A stretch of 64,000 nucleotides of DNA from assembly GCF_007655135.1 (NCBI RefSeq), contig NC_045132.1:11966001-12030000 (forward strand). The letters run 5' to 3'. How positions within the stretch are numbered: position 1 is the stretch's first letter; each line of letters opens with the position of its first letter. Source of the stretch: Punica granatum (lineage: Eukaryota > Streptophyta > Magnoliopsida > Myrtales > Lythraceae). A program made the translations under genes and the position numbers. This document shows positions 13,076 to 24,650 of this stretch, one piece after another. The notes beneath the pieces are model-generated. The model was given only the letters and a program-made list of their open reading frames with translations. It searched no databases and was not told where the DNA came from.

Positions 13076-14830
13076 CAAGTTTGGTTCGGGTTGAGTGGCG
13101 GTCACCGGAAAACGGTTGAGTTTTCCGGCAATTTTGCCTTGGTTTGGGGCTGTTGTGGGGGCTGTGCGGGCTGAGCTATTGCTGGACGAAAATGGGGAGC
13201 TTGAGAGGATTTTAGAGTGAGAAATGCTTGAGGGAAGATGGAAGATGAGTTGTGATTAAGTTAATGACCCAATGCACTTATAAAAGCAAGCTTAATGACA
13301 AGATTAAGTGGAGTTAAGTGCAATTAAGTGGTGCTTAGGGGATCCGAATTTTTGGAGGGAAGATTAGGGTGGGGAAGTTGTCTTGAAAGGTGATGGGAGG
13401 TGATGGATGGGAGAAGGGAAGTGATAGGTGTAAGAAGATATTTTGAAAATGTGTGGTGGAGGCTCATTTAGCTTGTCTTTAGAGGAGAGCCATGGCTCGC
13501 GGCTAGGCTCGGCTCGGCTAGCTCACGGATCCCACTTGATTAGGAAGAAAACCAGAAGAAGCTCAGGGCTTGATTGATCACGCATTCGATTTCCGCGGTT
13601 CGCTTGAACGACGAATTATCGATGTATTCGCGAATACGGTTTTAATGAGCCTAATATTGACATTCTTCGTATGGGTGAATGCTCGGGCGTCCCGAGGACT
13701 CGAAAGCCGGTTTTGCTCCGTTTGGATGATCGGGGTGAAGTTGTCCGTTTCTGTTGTTTGTTCGCGCCTTTGCGTGATGTACCGCTTGTGTCGGCGTGCT
13801 TTGTGCTTTGGGCAGAACGGTTTACTTGCCGGCCCCGGCTGGAGATTGATATCCGGAGGTGTCCTAAGAATCTGCAAACGGGGCTTTCTCGGTGTTTCCC
13901 GAGTGTTCTGATGTGTTCGGAGACTACTGTGATCTCTATTCGTCAAAAATGAGTCTTGAAGGCTTGTCGGGAGGCGTTCGTGACCATTGAAACGTCACTC
14001 GGGAGATCAGTATGATTTGCTTGGTCCGAACTGACATGATTTCCTAGCCCCTAGAGGTTGTTGGGAGTGGGTGGTGCAAAGCTCGGACTTCAACATTTTC
14101 CCAAATGAGCTCTGAGCACAAGATTCCCCATGAAATGGGCCCTTTTGTTACCGGAATGGTACTCGGGAAACCTAAATAGATTATGCAATGCGATCGGGGT
14201 TTATCTCCCAAGCCCTTGAGGTCCCTGGGATTGATTGTCGCAAATTTCATGCACTGACGATTTGTTAAAAGGGTCTCCGGCTATGTCTTTCTGTAGAAAA
14301 GGGCATCTTTTTCCCGGGTCGGGATCCACTTGGGAGACCAAGATGAACTCCAAAACGCAGTCTGAATCATGTTCTATGGTCCTGGTAGTCCTTGGGCGTG
14401 TGTAGGCCTATTTCCGGGTGCCGTTTACTTGTCTGTGGATCGGGCGTCCCGAGAGCCCCGTCAGGAAGGCGTCTGCAAATGTTCGGGAGTGTCCTGGCTT
14501 AAGCAGGAGGCTTTTGAAATGTGCTCGGAGGTGCCATTGGTCATTTTGGTACCAAGAGGGATTTTTAAAGTCCCATATTAGATATCTTCTGACGCTCCGG
14601 TGATCCGACGATGAATAGTGCCACAGTGCCGGTTTCTGTTATTTTGGGGTTCGTTGTTTATCTTCCCTTTTAATTGCCCTTCTGAGCCTTTTGGAGGAAC
14701 CTGCTTTTCTTTTGTAGTCTATGCTCCCACGTCCGTGCGTTCGCCTCCGATTGTCGGGTCATGAATAGTAATTCGAGCTTCGGCCGGGAGCCCTTTGTTG
14801 GAGCCGATGGACCAAAATGGGGTGCTGACA

Positions 14831-15017
14831 GCTTGCTCCACTTTGTTTGCATGCTCGACTAGAGGATGTAACCAAAGATTATAAGAAGCAACCCATTTTG
14901 GGTCCGGCGACTGCTCTGGTACTGTTCCCCATGGCTGCTCATACCTTGCTTGGATGTATCGGGATATTGTGCCTGGAACAAAAATTCACAGGTTGGGGGG
15001 ATTCAAACAAGAATTTG
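14831..15017 (-). mobile_element. 3' UTR start of the A2-bearing element
   Basis: It contains the degenerate polypurine tract and the sequence 'tgcatgctcg.(c)tagaggatgta(a/g)cc', shared with 53640-53670 downstream of LTR A4. This shows that A2 and A4 belong to the same lineage and orientation. No coding frame. It passes directly into the 28-bp array. Confidence 0.7.
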
Positions 15018-16340
15018 AACACCGAGACGGACCCGGACAGAAATTTAAACCGAGATAGACCCGAACAAGAATTTAAAACCGGGATGGGCCTGAAACAGGA
15101 ATTTTAAACCTAGATGGACCCGAAACAGGAATTTAAACTGGGATGAACCCGAAACCAGAATTTGAAACCGGGATGGACCCGAACAGGAATTTAAACCGGG
15201 ATGGACCCAAAACAGGAAATTGAAACCGGGATGGACCCGAACAGGAATTTGAAACCGGGATGGACCCGAACAGGAATTCAAATCGGGATGGACCCGAACA
15301 GGAATTTGAAATTGGGATGGACCCGAACAGGAATTTAAAACCGGGATAAACCCGAAACAAGAATTTGAAACCGGGATGGACCCGAAACAGGAATTTGAAA
15401 CCGGGATGGACCCGAACAGGAATCTTAACAGGGATTGACCCGAACAGGAAATTTAACCGGGATTGACACAAACAGGAATTTGAAATCTAGATGTACCCGA
15501 AATAGGAATTTCAAACTGGGATGGACCCGAACAAGAATTTGACATCGGGATGGACCCAAACAGGAATTTAAACGGGGATGGACCCGAAACAGGAATTTAA
15601 ACCGGGATGGACTCGAACAGGAGTTGAAACCGGGATGGACCCCAAAACAGGAATTTTAAAACCAGGATGGACCCGAACAGGAATTTAAACCGGGATGGAC
15701 CCGAAACAAGAATTTGAAACCGGGATGGACCCGAACAGTAATTTAAATCGGGATGGACCCGAAACAAGAATTTGAAACCGGGATAGACCCGAAATAGGAA
15801 TTTGAAACCGGGATGAACCCGAAATAGGAATTTGAAACCGGGATGGACCCGAACAGGAATTTGAAACCGGGATGGACCCGAACAGGAATTTAAACCAGGA
15901 TGGACCCGAACAGGAATTTGAAGCCGAGATGGACCCGAACAGGAATTTAAACCGGGATGGACCCGAACAGGAATTTAAACCGGGATGGACCCGAACAGGA
16001 ATTTGAAACCGAGATGGACCCGAAACAGGGATTTGGAACCGGGATGGACCCGAAACAGGGATTTGAAACCGAGATGGACCCGAACTGGAATTTAAACAGG
16101 GATGGACCCGAACAGGAATTTGAAGCCGAGATGGACCCGAATAGGAATTTAAAACCGGGATGGACCCGAACAGGAATTTAAATCGGGATGGACCCAAAAC
16201 AGGAATATGAAACCGGGATGGACCCGAAACAGGGATTTGAAACCGGGATGGACTCGAACTGGAATTTAAACCGGGATGGACCCGAACATGAATTTAAACC
16301 GGGATAGATCCGAACAGGAATTTAAAACCGGGATGGACCC
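15018..16340. repeat. 28-29 bp tandem array (array D), left part
   Basis: About 47 units of consensus CGGGATGGACCCG followed by AA(A)CAGGAATTT(A/G)AAAC. Each unit contains a small dyad (CGGG-atgga-CCCG). It sits immediately inside the 3' LTR of the A2 element, i.e. in its 3' UTR. The long minus-strand frames across it (15133-15471, 15685-16197) are products of the repeat. It is split at 16340 by the complete B element and resumes at 32118. Confidence 0.92.
16336..16340. other. Target site duplication, left copy (GACCC)
   Basis: GACCC directly precedes the B element. The identical GACCC follows the element at 32118-32122. Both belong to array D units, where GACCC is part of every unit, so agreement by chance is somewhat likelier than usual; the clean junction at both LTR ends supports a true duplication. 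Confidence 0.8.
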
Positions 16341-19300
16341 TGTACGGACCAGAATGTGGACTCTCGTCGAGGCCCGCATGCGCGCTTTTGGATCGCGCGG
16401 CTTGGGAGTGTCCACCTTCCCGTGGGGACGCGTGACATACACGCGTGAGAGAAGGAGTCGCCACTTATCATTTTACGACCCGTAGGTCGAGGGCGGATAA
16501 GTTACCCGGGTCTAGGGGTATGGAACACCTAGTTTGTCGTTAAGGCATTGATCTGTGTGGAACCGGAAAATCCGTGTTCGGGGGTTCATGTTACGTGCGA
16601 GCCTATATCCCGCACGCCCTTTCGGTACTCTGGTTTGCTAGGCTTGCATGTTTTATGATTTACCACATGAATTAAGTTGCACTCGGCTCGCACGTTTTGA
16701 CACTGGAGATTCGGTGAACCAAACGATGTCGGTCGAGAAGCCGAGAGAGAAGTAAACCCGTATGTCGAGGAGTTGGTTCACAATCTTGCGTTACAGTTCA
16801 TCGAACCATGGAGGTTGAATCCCTGCGTGAACCAGAACCGCGAGTTCTTGGATTTACTTGTATCTGGGCAAGCATTAGATCGATTCGATTAATTTGACTC
16901 TCGGACCGTTCGCTCACCGACTGAATTCTTACAGAATAAATGTATAAAATAAAATCCTCACAATGCTCTCGAAAACAATAAATACAAATTACAAAAGGGT
17001 CGAATTCCAGTCGTTTCGCGTTCGATTATTATTCCACTCTAACTCACCGTGAGTTTAGGGAAAAGACCGAAGAACTGAAATTCAATGGACGCTCTCACTG
17101 AATAGGGCGTTGGACCCTGTGAGTGTTGATTGGGGCGTTGAACCCTGTGCTCGATGATTAGGGCGTTGAACCCTAATATTATTCGGCCTAGGGATCAGGC
17201 TCGACCCGCATGGCAAACAGGTGCGGAAAGATAACACGCAGCAGGTAAATAACAGACAAGGTGTTTATTATTATCGACTGCACGTGTTTTAACAAGTTGT
17301 TAATCCGGGGTGTTTTAACATGCAAATCCTACCCTAGACAAACAAACATGTGCCAATATTTTAGCATTCGGCTTTGTTTTGAGAACTTGACAAAGAGAGT
17401 CAAATCTCATGTGTGTGGATTGCTTTTACAGTTGTTCTGTATTGTGACACTGAATTTTCACTAAATTAGCCAAACTCGTGTTTTGACTCTAGATTTGGAA
17501 TCTAGAAATCCTTTATCTAGTGTTTGGTTAGGTCGAGTGAAAGGTTAATCAACATTTTGCATGTTTTCTGACAGAGATAACCGTTCTAGTTACCCGAGTC
17601 TATGTTAGAATGACAAAAACTCATCAGTTAGATAAGAAAAGGCTATGCAGATGAACCTGCACCTGAACAGGTAGCCCGTTCTTATCCCGTACTGTAGTGT
17701 TTCTGTCATGCTAACCCTAAGGGTGTCGCTGAATTGTGAAAAGATGATTTTGCCCTTTATTTGAAAATTATTTTCAGAAAAGGGGAAACATCGCAGTGCG
17801 GGCCACCTCGGCCTGTAGCCGGTGTCGACCAATTCCCTGGATCGTCCAGGGTTGTGCAAGAGCCCCGAAAAAGCCAAAGAACCGGTCGATTTGCCCGGAA
17901 GTGATCTAGAAAGATCTTATGTATCCTAACTTGAGTTACCTGGAATTAGGTAAAAACTCAAGTTGAGACATAGAAGCCCTTTTCAGACGTCCATGCTACA
18001 TCGGACCGCGCGTTTCGGGTTTTGAAATTGATAAGTTTGAAAAGGGCACCAACGTCATTTGACAACTCATCGACGCGAGTTATCAGTTAATGACCAATTC
18101 GTGTAAACTTTATCAGTGTGTAGAGGGTTTAATCATGTGAGCGTCCCGATTAACCCGTTTGTGGAATTAATGCTTAAGGGTTGTGCCGAATGCATTAATT
18201 GTGAAAACGATTCGTGACTCGACGAGCAAGACGATTCCATAAGGATCGAGGATAATTTGGTCCAATGACCGAAACTACCATCGTAACCGAATGGACCCGA
18301 ATGAGTCATCGATACCCAAATCCAGGCATGCTTTGTTTTGAAAAGACATTTTCATGCGATATTGCGACGATAATGTAAATTGCAAATTACACGAAAGCCG
18401 AGAACGGACTCAAAACGGGAGGAGGAAGCCTCATGCAACCCGTACGAGTCTAAGAGGCTCTCGGTCACTTCTCCTTGGAGATAACCGAGAGGTCCCATGG
18501 CCCGAATGGGGTTCCACGAGGTTTCCCCGTCTTGTTTTGAATCATTTCTCGCATGCTCAAACGACAAACACGATAAATGACACGATTAACTAAAGTCGGT
18601 ATTGCCATGATTTGAATAACGCATTCGAACATGCATGTAAGAAAACACGAGAAAACTAGGGAATTGAACTTAGATTGGGCTAAGAAGGCCGTTCTCGGTT
18701 ACCTCTTCTTGAAGCAAACCCGAGAGCTCTTTTGCTTATTTCGGGTTGAGAAGGTCTTCCGAGGGTCGATCCAAACGTTTCCCGACATGCTAACATGTTA
18801 TATGATGACGAGCATGCATAATATAACATGAAAGTGTATGAAAATTAAGCCTTGCAAGTTAAACATGCATAAAACGCCATATTACTCCATAGCCATGCAA
18901 ATAATGTAAAAAACCCTAACTCCTCTAAGTCAAGAGTGATTTACCTAGCCTCGGGATACGAGGAAAGAGTCGGGGAAGTGTTTGAGAGTCGGGTGACTCA
19001 GTAGAACGCTTGGAAGAGTGCTCGGGTGCAAGGGCATGCACGTTCGGGGAGCTAGGCGCTCGGGGCGTGCAGCTATGCGCGCGGCTGGATGCGCGGGCGC
19101 ATAGGGCGCGCGGCTGGATCCGCGGGCGCGAGGGAGCGTGAGGCTACGGGTGCACTGTTCACCCGAGAGCACGTCCTTCACCCGAAGTCACCTAAATGAC
19201 CTGAAATGATGAGCAAATGACTTCAAATCAAAAATCTAAGTTCATAATGAACTCCTTGGGTCCAAAACATGTGGTCCATGGAGTTTGAGAATTTTTGAAC

Positions 19301-21089
19301 TTAAGTCGGGATGATGAACATTGGCTTCCGACTTAAGAAACTCAAAGCTTTCTTCGGGTTTTCTTCGGTTTTTCTCTCTTGGTTTTTGAAGTGTTGAAGC
19401 TTGCTGGTTTTGGCTATGGAGTTGAGAGCTTTTCTTGAGGGAGAAAGCTTGGAGAGAGTGTGCAAGAGGAGAAGTCCTTAGCTTAATCACTTTGGAGCAA
19501 CATATAGGCAAAGTTAATGAGCAATTAAGTGAAGAAAAGCTTGATTAAGGCAAGGCTTAGGGAGATCCGAATTTTCTAAGCAAGATAAGGATGAATGTCA
19601 TCCAAGTATTCTTCATGGAGAAGAGTTAAGAGCATTGAATGCATGGATAGTGATGGTTGAGTGCAAGAATGAAAGACTTGAGATATTTTCAATGCAAGTG
19701 GGCAATGGTGGCTAGCTTTATCTTGAGCAAGGGGAAGAAGATGCCGTGGGTCCCGTTTGGATTGGAGTTGAGTCGGTAGGAAGCTCGAATCTCGATTGAT
19801 TGCGTATTCAAAGCTCGTGGTTCGAATTGAACGTCGAATTGTCGCTATACGCGAGGAAACAGATTTAATGAGTCCGAGATTGGCATTTTCCGTGAGAAAT
19901 TGCCAAATATCTATATGAGGCTCGGAATCCGGTTTTGTTCCTTTTATGCATACAGTGCGAGGTTACCCACTTCTGGCAGCATTACTTGTATCTGCATCCC
20001 ACGTCGGTCATTTTGACATAAATTGTCAAATTACGTGGGCACTTGTCCCTTAAGCCCGTAAATGCAAATATGGAGCAGGAGATGTCCTAGGAGGTCGAAA
20101 CTGGATTTCTCAGATTGCTTTCTGAGTTTCTTGGGCCATTCGGAGATCGCTGTGACCTCTGTTTGTCGAGATTGGGCCTCTAAGGATATGAAAAGTGCAT
20201 CTGAGACCCTTAAAGCACTGCTCGGGGGGTCTAGATGAGTTGTGTAATTCATTCCGACGACTCCACATTGAGCCTTGAGAAGGCTAGCATTGTGTAACGT
20301 AAGCATCCGGCGTCAAGTTTCCGTAAAATGGACCTCCGGATTTGCATTTTCACTGAAAATGACCATTTCCGCTCCTCGAAGGTTACTGGGGAAACTGAAA
20401 ATGGTTTGCTGTCTGTTTTGCCCAATTGTGAATGTCTGCTAGAGTTTTCAGCGCAATGCGGTACGAACTTCGTTTGTCGTAATTCCATCAGACTAGTCTC
20501 CGGCTATGCTCTTCCGAAGAGGGGTATGCTTGTTTTGCCGCTCGGAAGTCATTTGAAGTGTCTGTGTGACTTCTAAGAGACAATCCGAAGCACTGCTCAT
20601 GCTCTGTATGCTTGTGGGGCATGTCCGCGTCTGATATTTGGAATTAACTTTTCTCCGAGAAACCGGTAGTTTTGGACTTCCACTGAAAAGTTGTTTGTAT
20701 ACAGAAAGTTGTTCTATATAGAGCAGATGATTTGCAAAATGCCTTTGAGGACGCTTTTCATCTGTTTGGCATTGGAGTGCATTTTTAGAGTCCAATATTG
20801 GCTATCTTCCAACGATCGAGTGAACTATCGGAAAATAGTACTGTCCGTGTGATATACTGAAAATGCCGGTTTTGGACATTGTTGAGCTCTCTGGTCGCTC
20901 TATTGCCTTTTGGTGACTCCTAGAGTCCTTCTGTCAGGTGTATGTGTCGTTTGCCCGATTTTGCCGACTTGAGGATGAATAGTGATTTTCCGCTCTGTTG
21001 AGCCGTTTCTCTGTACTCTGCTCAAGTCATAGCTTGGATCATCGCTGATGATGTAATTTAAATCGGTGAGCCAAAATGGGGTGCTGACA
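16341..21089 (-). repeat. 3' LTR of family B element (4749 bp)
   Basis: It begins TGTACGGACC and ends GGTGCTGACA on the plus strand. Compared with the partner LTR at 27304-32117 it lacks about 55 bp near 18615 and 8 bp near 17508. A block near the RNA 3' end (16341-16700) is well conserved with family A; the middle is family-specific. A 60-90 codon frame at 17605-17877 recurs in all B LTRs only because the LTR itself recurs; in the partner it is shortened by a stop, so I do not call a gene. Confidence 0.9.
16454..16463 (-). other. PBS-like decamer inside the B 3' LTR
   Basis: Minus strand TGGCGACTCC equals the first ten bases of the primer-binding site at 27291-27300. It lies 113 bp from the LTR terminus. 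Equivalent decamers are in all other LTR ends present (9179-9188, 27417-27426, 34137-34146, 48721-48730). Confidence 0.75.
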
Positions 21090-21105
21090 CCTTGCCCCTC
21101 TTTGA
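21090..21105 (-). other. Polypurine tract of family B element
   Basis: Minus strand CAAAGAGGGGCAAGG lies immediately before the 3' LTR start TGTCAGC. It is nearly identical to the tract of the Ogre element at 53630-53645. It is the expected primer site for plus-strand DNA synthesis. Confidence 0.85.
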
Positions 21106-21409
21106 CTGCGTGCTCGAGTAGAGGATGCAGCCAAAGACTTCAGAAGCTCCCCAGTTTGATAGCAATGATCGATATGGAAATTCCTATAATGGTCTTCTCC
21201 TTCTTGCATTGGGTATATGGGATATTGTGCCTAATAGAAAAATAAAGGAAGTGAGGTAAGATGTGCATAAGTTTTGCAGTAACAAGTAGGGTGCATGCAT
21301 AAAGGCAATTGCAGTTAATGGGAAATGCTTTGTTTAATTAAAAAAAACGATATGCCAAGCTTAATGAAAAGTGCTGAGCTTAATGAAAGGTGTGCTACTT
21401 AGGTAGGTG

Positions 21410-23105
21410 TGGAATCCGAAAGTAATAAATGTGAGGTGTATAACCCGAAGGCAGTAAATGTTGGGTGTGTAACCCGAAAGCAGTAAATGTTGAGTGCGAA
21501 ACCGTGTGGGTGTGAAACCCGAAAGCAGTAAATGTTAGGTGTGCAACCCGAAAGCAGTAAATATTGGGTGTGTAACCCGAAAGCAGTAAATGTTGGGTAT
21601 GTAACCCGAAAGCAATAAATGTTGGGTGTGAAACCCGTGTGGGTGTGAAACCCGAAAGCAGTAAATGTTGGGTGTGTAACCCGAAAGTAGTAAATGTTGG
21701 GTGTGAAACCCGAAAGCAGTAAATGTTGGTGTGTAACCTGAAAGCAGTAAATGTTCAGTGTGAAACCCGTGTGGGTGTAAAACCCGAAAGCAGTAAATGT
21801 TGGGTGTGTAACCCGAAAGCAGTAAATGTTGGGTGTGAAACCCGTGTGGGAGTGAAACCCGAAAGCAGTAAATGTTTAGGTGTGTAACCCGTGTGGGTGT
21901 GAAACCCGAAAGCAGTAAATGTTGGGTGTGAAACCCAAAAGCAGTAAATGTTGGGTGTGTAACCCGAAAGCAGTAAATGTTGGGTGTGAAACCCGTGTGG
22001 GTGTGAAACCCGAAAGCAGTAAATGTTGGGTGTGTAACCCGAAAGCAGTAAATGTTGAGTGTGAAACCCGTGTGGGTGTGAAACCCGAAAGCAGTAAATG
22101 TTGGGTGTGTAACCCGAAAGCAGTAAATGTTGGGTGTGTAACCTGAAAGCAGTAAATGTTGGGTGTGATACCCGAAAGCAGTAAATGTTGGGTGCGTAAC
22201 CCAAAAGCAGTAAATGTTGGATGTGAAACCCGTGTGGGTGTGAAACCCGAAAGCAGTAAATGTTGGGTGTGTAACCCGGAAGCAGTAAATGTTGAGTGTG
22301 AAACCCGTGTGGGTGTGAAACCCGAAAGCAGTAAATGTTGGGTGTGAAACCCGAAAGCAGTAAATGTTCGGTATGTAACCCGTGTAGGTGTGAAACTTGA
22401 AAGCAGTAAATGTTGGGTGTGAAACCCGTGTGGGTGTGAAACCCGAAAGTAGTAAATGTTGGGTGTGTAACCCGAAAGCAGTAAATGTTGGGTGTGAAAC
22501 CCGTGGGGATGTGAAACCCGAAAGCAGTAAATGTTGGGTGTGTAACCCGAAAGCAGTAAATGTTGGGTGTGTAACCCGAAAGCAGTAATTGTTGGGTGTG
22601 AAACCCGTGTGGATGTGAAACCCGAAAGCAGTAAATGTTGGGTGTGTAACCCGAAAGCAGTAAATGTTGGGTGTGAAACCCATGTGGGTGTGAAACCCGA
22701 AAGCGGTAAATGTTGGGTGTGAAACCCGTATGGGTGTGAAACCCGAAAGCAATAAATGTTGGGTGTGTAACCCGTGTGGGTGTGAAACCCGAAAGCAGTA
22801 AATGTTGGGTGTGTAACCCGAAAGCAGTAAATGTTGGGTTTGAAACCAGTGTGGGTGTGAAACCCGAAAGCAGTAAATGTTGGGTGTGTAACCCGAAAGC
22901 AGTAAATGTTGGGTTTGAAACCCGTGTGGGTGTGAAACCCGAAAGCAGTAAATGTTGAGTGTGTAATCGGAAAGCAGTAAATGTTTGGTGTGAAACCCAT
23001 GTGGGTGTGAAACCAGAAAGCAGTAAATGTTGGTGTGTAACCCGAAAGCTATAAATGTTGGGTGTGAAACCCATGTGGGTGTGAAACCCGAAAGCAGTAA
23101 ATGTG
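21410..23105. repeat. 29-bp / 17-bp tandem array (array B) in the 3' UTR
   Basis: Two unit types alternate irregularly: a 29-bp unit, GGGTGTGTAACCC plus GAAAGCAGTAAATGTT, and a 17-bp unit, GGGTGTGAAACCC plus GTGT. Each starts with a dyad (GGGT, five bases, ACCC). The array lies inside the 3' LTR end of the element, the position known from Ogre-type elements for variable 3' UTR satellites. The 573-codon minus-strand frame at 21535-23256 and overlapping frames of 439 and 374 codons are low-complexity read-through of the repeat. Confidence 0.93.
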
Positions 23106-24089
23106 GCGGTGTGGCTGTATGGGACGGATGTTGCCCTGAAAGTGCTGATCCGTCAAAGGCACGTATTGTTGGAATGGTTACGCTTTGCGGAAGACCAGTT
23201 TTACTGGCTTGGGCAATCGTACTTTGACCTGCTGGAAGTTCGCCAGGATTCGGCATCTTGTCTTGCGAGACTCGAGCTCTAGGGAAGGAGCACCTACGTA
23301 TCCCATGTGATCGGGAATCATAGTCCGCCGTAGTTCTTGTGATGCTTGTGATACCTGTGATCCTGGCATTACTAGTAAATCATAAGAGAAATACTAATAA
23401 GTGATGGACACAGGTAAGCATGAAAATGTTGTTGCGACACGCAAATCTTAAGTTTTGGGTCGCCTGAGCAACCCATGAAGATTTTTGCTTTGACAGTGTA
23501 AATAGGTCCCGTTCTCAGAGGCCTAGATGCGAGGCCTCCAGGGGTTCCCGTTAGCTATGTATTGGGCATATCGAGACATCCCCGACAATGTCCTAGCAGC
23601 TCTATCGGTTGTTCAACACGCTCGTCAGCTTTGGACCCTTCTCATCAGGGTGCCATAAGGCGACTGCTTTTGTAACCCGCATGAAGATTTTTACCCAGAT
23701 TTGATCAGACTCGGTCTGACCATTTCCAGAATACTATGACTAGACCTCGGAAAGGAATGTCTGGGATTTGGCTTTGTGGTAGCTTGTTGAAGGGTGGCTG
23801 TGACCCATTCTGGAGTTATGCAAAGACAAAGAGAAAAGAGAAAGCTTGAGGGAACGTGTTGCCCCAAGCTAAAAGGATACACGAGTTCACGCCTGCAGCG
23901 AGATGTACCCCTTTTCCTATGTTCTTCTGTTGTGAAGGCTATCCCAAACTGCTTGGATGGCATGCTCGGTTTGCCCATTGTGTTTGAGGAGGAATCTGCG
24001 TTGGACGGTTGAGCTATCTTGGAGGGCTGATCGAGGATCATGTTGGAGTAGATAATCTGGCCACTTCCGTTGAGGATCCCTACTCCGCT
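23106..24089 (-). mobile_element. Non-coding interior of B element, conserved with 33000-34034
   Basis: The stretch includes the block 'c(g)cctacgtatccc' (about 23294 and 33532) followed by 'gtccgccgtagttcttgtg', and a block with 'gggtcgcctgagcaacccatg' (about 23458) matched near 33688. The same blocks occur in the A2-bearing element (33290-34030), so they belong to the shared 3' UTR of this lineage. No frame of interest. Confidence 0.7.
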
Positions 24090-24650
24090 CGATGTATGAG
24101 GAACCAGGGGGTCATTTTTATCCCTCGTTTAACTCTCCTTTTGCTACGGTCACCCACCTCGGGGCCGTACCTCTCAACCTAAAGGGGATGAGCTCTCCTT
24201 TTGCCACAATAGCCCCAAAGGGTTTTCGGTCGTGCCTCTCTTTTACCCTAGCTTTTGCCTAGGCCGCCCCAAAAGGGGTTTTCAACCTAGCAAGCTCGAT
24301 TCTTTTATCTCTCGAGTTTGCAAGGGCGAAAGGTTCGAAGGATTCAACCTCCAAATGCATGGTTTTCTATCTCCGCCGAGGAGTTGTATCTGCTGCTTCC
24401 CCTTTTTGTTGGGGTTTGTTGATTTTTTCGAATTGGCAGTGCCAAAGCTTTTGGTGAACGTCGGCGTTGCCTTGTTTTGTTTATTGGCGGATTTTTCCAC
24501 TTCTTTTAGCGCAGTTTTTTTCTTGCAGCCGGGGTTTGTTTTGTGCCCCGTGTCTTTGTTTGAAACTCCTCGACTGTGCATCGCCGAGGCCGCTTTAGTG
24601 CACTTCGCCTCATGGAGACTCGTTGCATGTTGCTAGCCCTATTTTGTGAG
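24090..24650 (-). mobile_element. TTTTGCC module and adjoining conserved interior of B
   Basis: Motifs 'ccttttgctacg' (24137), 'ccttttgccaca' (24197) and 'cttttgcctaggccgcc' (24251) recur at about 57-60 bp spacing, the last followed by 'ggttttcaacctagc'. The same alternating motifs occur just after the integrase stop of the Ogre element (54908-55185). The rest (24280-24640) corresponds to 8080-8460 in reverse complement. The frames seen on either strand have no recognisable domain. Confidence 0.7.

Larger units (their letters stand above)
9070..14830 (-). repeat. Giant LTR, family A copy 2 (5761 bp)
   Basis: On the plus strand it runs from TGTGCGCACCCGAA to GGTGCTGACA, i.e. TGTCAGCACC...GGTGCGCACA on the minus strand. 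It aligns with LTR A4 along its length but is about 0.74 kb longer, largely because of the 190-bp tandem block (12061-12550) and a duplicated segment (about 12790-13070). About 40 bp around 9335-9375 differ by deletion. To the right, bases 14831-14850 are a degenerate polypurine tract on the minus strand (CAAAGTGGAGCAAGC), so this is the 3' LTR of a minus-oriented element. No gene is supported within it. Confidence 0.85.

Noticed and set aside
15133..16197. Minus-strand frames of 112 and 170 codons
   Set aside because: Product of array D; the peptide is a short repeated motif.
15018..16340. CRISPR-like appearance of short repeats with a fixed linker
   Set aside because: Units are directly adjacent with no unique spacers, and the context is a plant retroelement 3' UTR.
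17605..17877. A 90-codon frame present in all B LTRs (also 7045-7269 and 28660-28848)
   Set aside because: It recurs because the LTR recurs; the copy at 28660 is shortened by a stop and the start differs in the plus copy.
21535..23256. A 573-codon frame on the minus strand, with overlapping 439 and 374-codon frames
   Set aside because: It consists of the 29/17-bp tandem array read in three frames, all open at once; repeated low-complexity peptide, no domain, no conserved start.
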